NCBI RefSeq assembly: GCF_029030725.1
Contig: NZ_CP113162.1
Coordinates: forward strand, 1,734,501-1,798,500
Reading direction: 5' to 3'
From: [Pseudomonas] carboxydohydrogena
GTDB lineage: Bacteria; Pseudomonadota; Alphaproteobacteria; Rhizobiales; Xanthobacteraceae
Length of the DNA: 64,000 nt
Shown: one piece after another, positions 17,733 to 25,767 of the stretch
Layout: each line of letters opens with the position of its first letter
Numbering within the stretch: position 1 is the first letter of the stretch
The notes under the pieces: generated by a model
Databases searched by the model: none
What the model was told of the DNA's origin: nothing
What the model saw: the letters and a program-made list of their open reading frames with translations, nothing else
Translations under genes and position numbers: made by a program

Positions 17733-18440
17733 ATGTCGCTGCCCGCCGAAACCGTTCAACTGCTGCAACGCATTTCCACCGCCACCATCACCACTGTGCT
17801 TTTGAAGAAAGGTTTGCGGAATGTCTGGATGCGCGGCACGCGCCCGCTGCGCCCGGGGCAGAAACGATTGGTCGGCCCGGCTTTCACGCTGCGCTTCGTG
17901 CCTGCGCGCGAGGATCTTGCGACCCCGGAATCGTGGTCGAAGCCGATTTCCACCCGCACCGCCATCGAGGCGATGCCGGAGGGCTGCATTGCGGTTGTCG
18001 ATGCCATGGGCGTCACCGATGCCGGCATTTTCGGCGACATCCTGTGCATGCGCATGGCGAAGCGCGGCGTCACCGCGCTGGTCACCGATGGCGTGATGCG
18101 CGATGTCGAGGGCGTTTTGGGCACCGGGCTTCCGGTGTGGTGCGATGGCGCGGCCGCGCCGCCTTCGGTCGCGGGGCTCACCTTTGTGAACTGGGGCGAG
18201 CCGATCGGCTGCGGCGGGGTCGCGGTGTTTCCGGACGACATCATCGTGGCCGATGAGGATGGCGCGGTGGTCATTCCGCAGGCATTCCTGCCGCTCATTC
18301 TGGAGCAGGGCGAGGAACAGGAGCGGGTCGAGGCGTGGATCGTCAACGAGGTCCAGCAGGGCGCATCGCTTCCGGGGCTTTACCCGATGAACGCCGATAC
18401 CAAGGCGCGCTATGAGGCGTGGAAGGCGACGCAAAAGTAA
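17733..18440 (+). CDS. RraA family protein (aldolase/decarboxylase or RNase-regulator fold)
   Basis: The 235-residue protein belongs to the RraA-like family. It has the central signature ALVTDGVMRDVEG, the metal/substrate region GDILCMRMAKRG and the closing strand block VFPDDIIVADEDGAVVIP. True RraA proteins (about 160 residues) inhibit RNase E, while longer members include 4-hydroxy-4-methyl-2-oxoglutarate aldolase and oxaloacetate decarboxylase. The length and the arginine within VMRDVEG favour a small-molecule lyase here, but substrate cannot be read from sequence. It diverges from pxpBCA across 131 bp, a pairing that may mean shared control. AGGA precedes the ATG. Confidence 0.85.
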   Translation: MSLPAETVQLLQRISTATITTVLLKKGLRNVWMRGTRPLRPGQKRLVGPAFTLRFVPAREDLATPESWSKPISTRTAIEAMPEGCIAVVDAMGVTDAGIFGDILCMRMAKRGVTALVTDGVMRDVEGVLGTGLPVWCDGAAAPPSVAGLTFVNWGEPIGCGGVAVFPDDIIVADEDGAVVIPQAFLPLILEQGEEQERVEAWIVNEVQQGASLPGLYPMNADTKARYEAWKATQK

Positions 18441-18457
18441 GGCCGGAATATCTGCCT

Positions 18458-18682
18458 TCAATGCTGGCGGTTGCCGGCGTCCGCGGGCCAGCGCCATCCA
18501 ACGACATGGGCCTCGACGGGATCGCCTGACTCGCAGTTTTCCCAGCCGCTCCCGATCCAGCGGCAGGGAAACGGAAGCTGATAGGTCCCGCTTTTATCCT
18601 CGCACAGGACTTGCACCGGCACACCTGAGGGCGGAGTGCCGTGTTCGCCGAACTCCGCCAAGCGTTGTGCACGGGTTGCCAT
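18458..18682 (-). CDS. Small conserved-looking protein, unknown function
   Basis: This 74-residue frame is preceded by GGGGAG at good spacing from its ATG at 18682. The product is compact, with two cysteines (VLCEDKSG and GWENCES) and a tryptophan-rich end (VVGWRWPADAG). It has no signal peptide, membrane helix or motif that I recognise. The composition is unlike a random antisense frame, and no competing gene covers it. It faces the RraA-family gene 17 bp away. Probably real, function unknown. Confidence 0.55.
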   Translation of the reverse strand: MATRAQRLAEFGEHGTPPSGVPVQVLCEDKSGTYQLPFPCRWIGSGWENCESGDPVEAHVVGWRWPADAGNRQH

Positions 18683-18835
18683 GGGTCATCTCCCCGGAAA
18701 GGAACGGAGCCGGGCGGGTTCGGTTCCGGAACCGGGCCGTTAAAATAGAAGATGCCCCTTTGTTTCGGAGATCGCCGCAAGCCTTGATTTACATCCCCGC
18801 ACCGAGACTACCAGCAACAACCCGGAGAAATCCCG

Positions 18836-19033
18836 ATGTTTGTGCTGATCCTTGGTTTGTTAGGTGCAAGCGGCCTGTTTTACTTCGCGGGTGCCACGCA
18901 GAATTCGGGCTGGACCTGGTCATATGAGGTCTGCCGGCAGGGCACGATACTTTGCGATAATCCCCATTGGGTGCTGATCGCCGCCGGTATCGCCATCGCG
19001 ATCGAAATGGTCCGCAATATGTCGAAGGCGTGA
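18836..19033 (+). CDS. Small two-helix membrane protein, unknown function
   Basis: This 65-residue protein starts at an ATG with CGGAGA upstream. It has one hydrophobic helix at each end (VLILGLLGASGLFYFAG near residues 3-19 and WVLIAAGIAIAIEMV near 45-59) and a polar middle with two cysteines (CRQGTILC) that could pair in the periplasm if the loop lies outside. It ends with a short basic tail. It is separated from the downstream cyclase gene by a hairpin and probably not co-transcribed with it. No family recognised. Confidence 0.6.
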   Translation: MFVLILGLLGASGLFYFAGATQNSGWTWSYEVCRQGTILCDNPHWVLIAAGIAIAIEMVRNMSKA

Positions 19034-19063
19034 GGTCGCGTCTGGATCTTGGGTGACCGGCCG

Positions 19064-19082
19064 GCTTCCGGGTCTCGGAAGC
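19064..19082. terminator. Hairpin between the small membrane protein and the cyclase gene
   Basis: GCTTCCG (19064-19070) and CGGAAGC (19076-19082) are perfect 7-bp arms around GGTCT, 31 bp after the small-protein stop. No T run follows. A second, smaller dyad (GCCGC/GCGGC at 19091-19105) comes right after it. Confidence 0.4.
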
Positions 19083-19200
19083 GAGGTATTGCCGCGCCGT
19101 GCGGCACGGGGATGGTGGATTTCGTCGCGGGAACCGGACAATATCGGGCCGCGCGCCAGCCGGCGGGCTTTCAGCAACCGGGAACCTGACGTTCGCCGCC

Positions 19201-21438
19201 ATGTCCCTCTCAAGAAGCCTCCCCCGGCGCCCCCTTCGGTTCGCCCGCCGGTTTGGCTACGCCCGAATTCTGTGCCTTGGCCTGCTGGCGGTTGCCGTCG
19301 GCCTGCGGGCGCTTGATCCCGTACCGCTGGAAGAATTGCGCCTAAGGGTTTTCGATTTCTATCAAATTCTTAAGCCGCGAAAGGCCGTCGAGCGGCCTGT
19401 CGTGATTGTCGATCTCGATGAGGCGAGCCTTGCGCGGTTTGGCCAGTGGCCATGGCCGCGCACCCGTGTGGCCGATCTCGTGTCGCGCCTGACAGAGGCG
19501 GGCGCGGCCGTGATCGCCTTCGATGTCGTGTTCGCCGAGCCCGACCGGCTGTCGCCCTCGCGTGCGGTAGACAATTTCCGCGATCTCGACGAGGCGATGC
19601 GTACGCAACTCAAGGGCTTGCCGGATAACGATCAGGTTCTTGCTGAAGTTCTGCGCCGCTCACCCGTGGTACTTGGCGAATCCGGGCTGCCATATGTGAC
19701 GCCGGCCCCCGCCGCCGCTCCGCCGCCGCTCGGTCTTGCCACGCTCGGCGGCGATCCGTCGCCCTATCTGCTGAACTTCCCGGGACGGCTACGCAATGTC
19801 CCGGTTCTGGAGCAGGCGGCCCCGGGGCGCGGGCTTTTCACGATCCGCACGGAGCGCGACGGCATCGTCCGGCGCATTCCTCTCATCATGATGGCGCAGG
19901 GCGACCTGATGCCGTCGCTGACCTTCGACATGCTGCGGGTGGCGGTGAAGGCAGACACGCTCCTCGTGAAGTCGGACGAGGCCGGCGTGAAAAGCGTGGG
20001 CGTGCCGGGATTTGAGATTCCGACCGACCGCAACGGCCAGCTCTGGGTCTATTTCGGCAGGCACGATCCGGCGCGCTATGTCTCCGCGGCGGATGTTCTC
20101 GACGGCAAGGCCGGCAGCGATGTGTTTTCACGCAAGCTGGTGATTATCGGCACGTCGGCGATTGGGCTGCTCGATACCAAGACGACGCCGCTGGATCGCG
20201 TCATGCCCGGAGTCGAAATTCATGCGCAGGTGCTGGAGAACGTATTGACGGATTCCGTCCTGTCGCAGCCGAATTACGCATTCGGCGCGGAAATTCTTGC
20301 CGCCATCCTGTTCGGGATTCTGATCGTCTGGCTCGCGCCGATTCTCACCCCCGTCTCTCTGCTGCTGCTGGGCGGGGCGGTCGCGGCGTTGCTCGCGGGG
20401 ACGTCCTGGTATCTGTTCGTGCGCGAGAAGCTACTGGTCGATTTCACCTTCCCCTTGCTTGCGAGCACGGCCGTCTATCTGACGCTGGTGTTCAACGGTT
20501 ACGTGCGCGAACAGGCGCAGCGCCGCCGCATCCGCTCGGCCTTCGGGCAATATCTGTCGCCGGCTCTGGTGGAGCAACTGGCGCAAGCGCCGGAGCGGCT
20601 GGTGCTCGGCGGCGAGGAGCGCGAGATGACGGTGATGTTCAGCGATGTGCGCGGCTTCACGGCGATCTCGGAATCCTTCCGTCGCGATCCGCAGGGGCTG
20701 ACATCGCTGATGAACCGCCTGCTGACGCCGCTGACCGATGCGATCATCGAACGCAAGGGCACCATCGACAAGTATATGGGCGATGCCATCATGGCATTCT
20801 GGAACGCGCCGCTCGACGATGCTGAGCATGCCATCAATGCCTGCGAGGCCGCGCTCGACATGCTGGACGAGGTGGGCGATCTGAATGCCGCACGGGCGAA
20901 GGAGGCTTCGGAGCAGGGCAAGCCGTTCATGCCGCTGAATGTCGGTATCGGCCTCAATACCGGCCTGTGCGTGGTCGGCAACATGGGGTCCAGCCTGCGG
21001 TTCGATTATTCGGTGCTGGGCGACAGCGTGAACCTTGCCTCGCGGCTGGAGAGCCAGTCGGCGACCTATGGCGTGCCGATTATTGCCGGCTCGAAGACCG
21101 CGCTGGCCGCGCAAGACAGGCTGGCTATCCTTGAGATGGACCTTGTCACCGTGAAGGGCAAGCAGGAGCCGGAGGTGATCTACGCCATCCTCGGCCGGGC
21201 CGATCTCGCCAACTCGGAACGCTTTCAGAGGCTGCGCAACCACACCATCGATATGATCTGGCGCTATCGCAGCCGGGACTGGGAGGGCGCGCTGAATGCG
21301 ATGGAAAAGGCGCGGGCGCTTGACGACGACAATCGTCTGAAGACGTTGTTCGCCCTCTATGCGGGGCGGATCGACGCCTTCCGGACGGCACCACCGCCGC
21401 CCGAATGGAATGGCGTTTACGCGATGACAATGAAATAG
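19201..21438 (+). CDS. CHASE2-domain adenylate/guanylate cyclase
   Basis: The 745-residue membrane enzyme has a basic N terminus, a first membrane helix (about residues 20-40), a large extracytoplasmic CHASE2 sensor domain (about 45-355, containing VVIVDLDEASLARFGQWPWPR), then about three membrane helices (about 360-425). A cytoplasmic class III cyclase domain (about 470-660) follows, with the metal-site start VMFSDVRGFTAISE near residue 477 and the transition-state block LGDSVNLASRLE. It would make cAMP (or cGMP) on sensing an external signal. The ATG at 19201 gives the usual architecture; the frame is open to 19099. A cNMP-binding protein is encoded 1 kb downstream. Confidence 0.92.
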   Translation: MSLSRSLPRRPLRFARRFGYARILCLGLLAVAVGLRALDPVPLEELRLRVFDFYQILKPRKAVERPVVIVDLDEASLARFGQWPWPRTRVADLVSRLTEAGAAVIAFDVVFAEPDRLSPSRAVDNFRDLDEAMRTQLKGLPDNDQVLAEVLRRSPVVLGESGLPYVTPAPAAAPPPLGLATLGGDPSPYLLNFPGRLRNVPVLEQAAPGRGLFTIRTERDGIVRRIPLIMMAQGDLMPSLTFDMLRVAVKADTLLVKSDEAGVKSVGVPGFEIPTDRNGQLWVYFGRHDPARYVSAADVLDGKAGSDVFSRKLVIIGTSAIGLLDTKTTPLDRVMPGVEIHAQVLENVLTDSVLSQPNYAFGAEILAAILFGILIVWLAPILTPVSLLLLGGAVAALLAGTSWYLFVREKLLVDFTFPLLASTAVYLTLVFNGYVREQAQRRRIRSAFGQYLSPALVEQLAQAPERLVLGGEEREMTVMFSDVRGFTAISESFRRDPQGLTSLMNRLLTPLTDAIIERKGTIDKYMGDAIMAFWNAPLDDAEHAINACEAALDMLDEVGDLNAARAKEASEQGKPFMPLNVGIGLNTGLCVVGNMGSSLRFDYSVLGDSVNLASRLESQSATYGVPIIAGSKTALAAQDRLAILEMDLVTVKGKQEPEVIYAILGRADLANSERFQRLRNHTIDMIWRYRSRDWEGALNAMEKARALDDDNRLKTLFALYAGRIDAFRTAPPPPEWNGVYAMTMK

Positions 21439-21502
21439 ACAGAAACGGCGAGCCGATGCAGCACCGTTCCGATATGATCCGTTCTTTCGTTCGAGCCTGT
21501 TG

Positions 21503-22327
21503 ATGATGTCAGATTCAATCACGATCAAATTCTGGGGCGTTCGCGGCAGCATCGCCTGTCCGGGGTCGGGCACCGTGCGTTATGGCGGCAATACCTCATG
21601 CGTCGAGGTGCTTTGCGGAGAGAACCGGCTGATCTTCGATGCGGGCTCCGGCCTTCGCGGGCTTGGTGAGGCGCTCGCGGGGCAGCCCGGCGAGAGCGAC
21701 CTGTTCTTCAGCCATCTGCATATCGATCATCTGATCGGGCTGCCGTTTTTTCTGCCGGCGTTTGAGAAAGGCAATCGTCTGCGGTTATGGGCAGCGGGCC
21801 TGAAGGAGGCGGACGGACTTCGCGCTGCGCTCGACAGGTATATGAGCTTTCCGTTGTTTCCGATCGGCCTCGATCAATTCCAGGCCGAGGTCACGTTTCA
21901 TGACTTCGCGCGTGGCGATGTGCTGACGCCCCGTCCGGGCATCGTTCTTCGCACGGCCGCGCTCGATCATCCGGGCGGCGCGACCGGCTATCGGCTGGAG
22001 TTCGCCGGACGCTCGTTTTGCTACATGACGGATACGGCCATGGATGCCGGGGCCTCGCCTGCGATGCTTGCGCTGGCGAAAGGCGCCGATTGTCTTGTCA
22101 TGGACGCTACCTATACCGACAGCGAACTCGTAAAATATGAGGGTTGGGGTCATGCAAGCTGGCAGCAGAACGCCACCTTTGCCGATGCCGCCGGGGTGAA
22201 GACGCTGTGCCTGTTTCACCACGCCCCCGAGCATGATGACGATACCCTCGACCGGATCGCGTCGGAGGCCGTGCGTGCGCGGCCGGGCACGGTGGTGGTG
22301 CGGGAAGGCCAGTCGATCGGACTGTGA
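21503..22327 (+). CDS. Metallo-beta-lactamase-fold hydrolase
   Basis: The 274-residue protein opens with IKFWGVRGSIACPGSG and GGNTSCVEV, typical of a group of MBL-fold proteins often annotated as zinc-dependent phosphodiesterase-like hydrolases. The metal motif is SHLHIDHLIG (HxHxDH), with a later histidine in LDHPGG, an aspartate in YMTDTAM and a histidine in LFHHAPEHDDD. The set fits a two-metal hydrolase. Several members of this fold cut cyclic nucleotides, which is tempting beside a cyclase, but the substrate cannot be told. The start is one of two adjacent ATGs (21503 or 21506). Confidence 0.8.
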   Translation: MMSDSITIKFWGVRGSIACPGSGTVRYGGNTSCVEVLCGENRLIFDAGSGLRGLGEALAGQPGESDLFFSHLHIDHLIGLPFFLPAFEKGNRLRLWAAGLKEADGLRAALDRYMSFPLFPIGLDQFQAEVTFHDFARGDVLTPRPGIVLRTAALDHPGGATGYRLEFAGRSFCYMTDTAMDAGASPAMLALAKGADCLVMDATYTDSELVKYEGWGHASWQQNATFADAAGVKTLCLFHHAPEHDDDTLDRIASEAVRARPGTVVVREGQSIGL

Positions 22328-22421
22328 GGTCTGATCGGCCCTGGATTGCAGTTGATCTTAATTTAGATGGATCGGTTTTGAACCGGTCGCGCATTGTCGA
22401 AGACAAAGGGCTGGGTGGCTC

Positions 22422-23087
22422 ATGGATATATCAGGCGTCGCTTCGGACATGTCAGGACTGGCCTCCGGCGCCGGTGGCCTGATCGCATCGGCATTCGTCG
22501 TTGCCGGTTACACCATGCGCACGATGATTCCGCTGCGCATCGTCGGGATCATCACCAACGTGGTGTTCATTATCTACGCCTTGTCGCACCGGAATTATCC
22601 GATCGTGGCGCTGCACATGATCCTGCTGCCGCTGAATGTCTATCGCTTGCGCGAAATGCTGGTGCTTGTTCGCAACGTGAAGCGTTCGGTGAGCGGCAAC
22701 CTGTCGATGAATTGGCTGAAGCCGTTCATGACCGAGCGGCACTGCCAGCCGGGCGAGGTGCTGTTCTACAAGCACGAGCGGGCGACGGAGATGTTCTACA
22801 TCGTCAGCGGCCGTTTCAGGCTCGTGGAATCCGGCATCGAATTGCCGGTCGGCTCCATCGTCGGCGAATTCGGGATGCTGTCGCCGGACAATGCGCGCAC
22901 CCAGACGCTGGAATGCGTGGAGAAAGGACTCGTTCTCGGCGTCACCTATCAAAAGGTGGAAGAACTCTACGTGCAAAATCCTGAATTCGGATTTTATTTT
23001 CTGCGGCTGGTGAGCGCGCGGCTATTCCAGAATGTCGGCAGGCTCGAGGCGCAGGTCGCGGCATTGAGCGGAAAACCGGCATCATGA
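22422..23087 (+). CDS. Membrane-anchored cyclic-nucleotide-binding protein (Popeye-like layout)
   Basis: The 221-residue protein has two to three hydrophobic helices at its N terminus (about residues 16-75, with IVGIITNVVFIIYALSH and LHMILLPLNVYRL) followed by a cytosolic cyclic-nucleotide-binding beta-roll (about 95-205). The phosphate-binding cassette keeps GE and a nearby Arg (VGEFGML then NARTQT), so cAMP or cGMP binding is plausible. No helix-turn-helix follows, so it is not a Crp-type regulator. The layout of short membrane domain plus cNMP roll resembles eukaryotic Popeye proteins. Its stop overlaps the next start (ATGA). Confidence 0.82.
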   Translation: MDISGVASDMSGLASGAGGLIASAFVVAGYTMRTMIPLRIVGIITNVVFIIYALSHRNYPIVALHMILLPLNVYRLREMLVLVRNVKRSVSGNLSMNWLKPFMTERHCQPGEVLFYKHERATEMFYIVSGRFRLVESGIELPVGSIVGEFGMLSPDNARTQTLECVEKGLVLGVTYQKVEELYVQNPEFGFYFLRLVSARLFQNVGRLEAQVAALSGKPAS

Positions 23088-23950
23088 AACTGCCTGTCGA
23101 TTTCAGGCTGCTGAAAGAACGCTATCTCGGCGAAGCGTCCCGCAAGCCATGGGTTGCGGAAAAGCGACTGGCCGAGCTTGCTCCATTTTTGCCGCCGGAC
23201 GCGGAGGAGATCGTCCGGCGCGCAGTCATCTCGCTGATGGCCTATCAGGATCCCGACTACGCGCTTGTGTATCTCAACCGCATTGGCCGATATGCGGGCC
23301 CAAACAAGGCGCCGTGCGCATTTCTCGCATCGATTGCTTCCCGCATGGAGGCACGGATGCGCTATGCCGATCCACCCGCTATCGCGCAGGCAGCCTTGAC
23401 GGATGAAGGGGTATCCCCGACTCGCCGCATGTCATTCTGCCTTTGCGATCTTGCCGGAATGCTGCCGCCGTCTGCCGCCGACACGGCGCTCCAGGTGATG
23501 GGCTATCTGCGTCTTTCGCAGCGGGCAATCGTATTGAAGTTCTCATCGAGGGCCGGATGGAAACGGCGCTGGACCGAGGCGTGGGCGTTGCTTCGATATG
23601 CGCGAACCTATTCGCGGCGCGCAAAGACCGAAAACGCATGGGTCGAACGATGGCTGCACATGATTGACCGCGTCCGTGCCTCCCAGCCGGAAGCCGTGAT
23701 GGGGGTGGTGGAGACCGCGGATATCGTCGGCGGATCGGGAGCGGGCTATCATCATGGTATCGCAAACTGGAATCTGATCGTGGATCGTCTCGTCAAGCCG
23801 GTCTGCGACGGGGCCATTGCGCCGATCGATCTTGCGGCGGCGTTGCGAGTCGTTTTACACGCTGCGGCTGGCCGTCCTGAACCTGTGGTGCTGGAACGCC
23901 AGATCGATCGCTTGATCGCTCCCCAGTCCTTGCAACCCCAAACGGTATAA
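23084..23950 (+). CDS. Uncharacterised protein, weak likeness to DUF6537
   Basis: This 288-residue soluble protein starts inside the stop codon of the cNMP-binding gene (ATGA), so the two are translationally coupled and probably act together. It has no signal peptide or membrane helix. The segment VRRAVISLMAYQDPDYALVYLNRIGRY (here read as LMAYQDPDYALVYL) resembles the helical region that follows the catalytic domains in indolepyruvate ferredoxin oxidoreductase-type proteins (DUF6537), but no catalytic domain accompanies it. The middle is rich in Arg and Trp (RAGWKRRWTEAW). The assignment to DUF6537 is from memory and tentative. Confidence 0.7.
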   Translation: MKLPVDFRLLKERYLGEASRKPWVAEKRLAELAPFLPPDAEEIVRRAVISLMAYQDPDYALVYLNRIGRYAGPNKAPCAFLASIASRMEARMRYADPPAIAQAALTDEGVSPTRRMSFCLCDLAGMLPPSAADTALQVMGYLRLSQRAIVLKFSSRAGWKRRWTEAWALLRYARTYSRRAKTENAWVERWLHMIDRVRASQPEAVMGVVETADIVGGSGAGYHHGIANWNLIVDRLVKPVCDGAIAPIDLAAALRVVLHAAAGRPEPVVLERQIDRLIAPQSLQPQTV

Positions 23951-23981
23951 TGCCATGTCATATTATTCCGGAGCACCGACG

Positions 23982-24467
23982 ATGCCGTATGGAGGAAGGA
24001 TATTCGCAGCAGCCGTCATGGCATGCGCGCTGGCATTGCCAGCACCGGCACATGCGGACGCCACATTCAGGCTAAGCCACAATCAACGCATTTCATGCAG
24101 CAAGATTTTGATGCCGGGAAAACGGCAGGTGATTGCATGCAAGTCCTACGCGTATCTGTTCAACACAACGACCTCGGAATTCTACCGTTGCGAGGCCCAA
24201 GTATCGGTGACGCGCGATATCTCGAAGATTCTCGGAACCGAAGGAAGCGGGACTTGCCGGCTCAGGACGAAGGTGTTTTCCGAAAATTCCAATTATGATT
24301 TCGATGCGGTCGAAACCGAGCCGCCAAACACCAACGCGTTCTTCGGCAGCGGCGGCACGGCTATCTGGGCGGCAGATGTTTCGACGCGCAAGGTCAGGGG
24401 CTGTATCGAGCTTGCGACCGGCATTTCCTCGCCGGTTCTCAAATGCATGGACATGAATTTCGAATAA
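23982..24467 (+). CDS. Secreted protein of unknown function
   Basis: The 161-residue product has a clear Sec signal peptide (FAAAVMACALALPAPAHA, cleavage near residue 25) and a small mature part with several cysteines that could form disulfides. It is likely periplasmic. No family recognised. I prefer the ATG at 23982 because CGGAG sits 8 bp upstream and the signal peptide then has a normal length; the ATG at 23955 in the same frame has no ribosome-binding site. It lies 31 bp after the previous gene in the same direction and may belong to that operon. Confidence 0.65.
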   Translation: MPYGGRIFAAAVMACALALPAPAHADATFRLSHNQRISCSKILMPGKRQVIACKSYAYLFNTTTSEFYRCEAQVSVTRDISKILGTEGSGTCRLRTKVFSENSNYDFDAVETEPPNTNAFFGSGGTAIWAADVSTRKVRGCIELATGISSPVLKCMDMNFE

Positions 24468-24468
24468 C

Positions 24469-24503
24469 GGGCGCGTGCCTATCCGACGACCGGCACGCCG
24501 CCC
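24469..24503. terminator. GC-rich hairpin between convergent genes
   Basis: GGGCGCGTGCC (24469-24479) pairs with GGCACGCCGCCC (24492-24503) with one bulge. It starts just after the stop of the secreted-protein gene and overlaps the end of the CDF gene. No T run, so termination is tentative. Confidence 0.4.
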
Positions 24504-25372
24504 GGGTGCTTGGCTTTCTCCTCGGGCTCGACGTGAATCGAAATCATGATGTCGGAAATCTCTTTCCGCAGCGCGGCTTCGATCCGGTCGCACAGTTCAT
24601 GCGACTCCGACACCGTCATGTTGCCGGGCACGACGAGATGGAAATCGATGAAGATCGCCCGGCCGGCCTGACGCGTGCGGAGATCGTGCGCTTCCAGTGC
24701 GCCTTCGGCATGCGAGGAAATGATCTCGCGGATTTTGGCGAGCGTTTCCTCCGGCACGACCTCATCCATCAATCCTCCGATCGAGGAGCGCATCAGCTTC
24801 CAGCCGGTCCATAGGATGTTGACCGCGACCAATGCGGCGATAACCGGATCGAGAATCGGCTGATCGGTCAGCCACACCAGCGCGACGCCGATCAGGACGC
24901 CGATCGAGGTGACGACGTCGGTCCACAGATGCTCGGCGTCGGCGATCAGGGCCGGAGAGCGATGCCGCTGTCCGAATTTGAGCAGGACGAAATACCATGC
25001 GGCGTTGATGGCGCTCGCAGCCGCATTGATAAGCAGGCCCTTGGCGGGCGCTTCGAGCGGGCGTGGCTTCAGAATTCCATGATAGGCGGCGTAGAAAATC
25101 GCCAGAGCCGCGATGAGAATCAGCACGCCCTCAACAATTGCGGAAAGATACTCGGCCTTCTGGTGGCCGTAGGGATGATTTGCGTCGGGCGGGGTCGCGC
25201 TGACTCGCACTGCGATGAAAGCGGCGACCGCGGTCGCCACATTGATGACGCTCTCCAACGCATCGGAATAAAGCGCCACGCTGCCGGTGAGGAGATAGGC
25301 AACGTATTTCAACGCCAGCACGAGGCAGCCGACTGCGATGCTGCCGGCTGCTAATTTGAGGGGTGTGCCCAT
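24479..25372 (-). CDS. Cation diffusion facilitator (CDF) family metal transporter
   Basis: The 297-residue inner-membrane protein exports a divalent metal (zinc, iron, cobalt or manganese) by proton antiport. It shows about six membrane helices and a C-terminal cytoplasmic ferredoxin-like domain (HDLRTRQAGRAIFIDFHLVV). Helix 2 carries YSDALESVIN and helix 5 carries ADAEHLWTDVV; these hold the acidic/histidine ligands of the transport site. The S-D-x-x-E pattern in helix 2 differs from the zinc-type HxxxD, so the metal is left open. The ATG at 25372 is the family-like start; the open frame extends further upstream. Confidence 0.9.
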   Translation of the reverse strand: MGTPLKLAAGSIAVGCLVLALKYVAYLLTGSVALYSDALESVINVATAVAAFIAVRVSATPPDANHPYGHQKAEYLSAIVEGVLILIAALAIFYAAYHGILKPRPLEAPAKGLLINAAASAINAAWYFVLLKFGQRHRSPALIADAEHLWTDVVTSIGVLIGVALVWLTDQPILDPVIAALVAVNILWTGWKLMRSSIGGLMDEVVPEETLAKIREIISSHAEGALEAHDLRTRQAGRAIFIDFHLVVPGNMTVSESHELCDRIEAALRKEISDIMISIHVEPEEKAKHPGGVPVVG

Positions 25373-25767
25373 GGAACCACGCGGATTTGTTCTTGCGTGC
25401 TTACGGGAACAACTGCGACCGATCAACGCGGATGTTTGCTGACGCCAATCATTCGCAGGCTTGGACACAATATTCGGCAAGCAGAACCGGTTTATGCGCA
25501 ATCATCTGATTTTTCCGCATCCAGACCGGCTTTGCTTTTTTAGATTGCTTCCAGGATCGGCAAAGCCGCTGCGAGGAATGCTGGAACCTGACTCATATTT
25601 AATCGGTGATCGCGTCCGCATTTTATCGTCGCTTAACCTGCGGCTGATTCCATATGTCGCAGCGGAAAAAGCGGCGTTTTATCGCATTGCCACAAAGATG
25701 CTGCATTGCGATTTCACCCCTGACCGCATCATCTGTGAGTCTGAAACCGGGGACATTTGCCGAAGCC
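25373..25767. other. Intergenic region between the CDF and RND genes
   Basis: This 395-bp divergent region has no convincing gene. It holds an inverted repeat with perfect 9-bp arms (CGGCTTTGC at 25527-25535 and GCAAAGCCG at 25560-25568) and an 11-bp direct repeat with one mismatch (GCATTTTATCG at 25618 and GCGTTTTATCG at 25674). Local GC is lower than in the flanking genes. These are possible operator sites for the pump or the metal exporter; no known regulator consensus was recognised. Confidence 0.45.
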
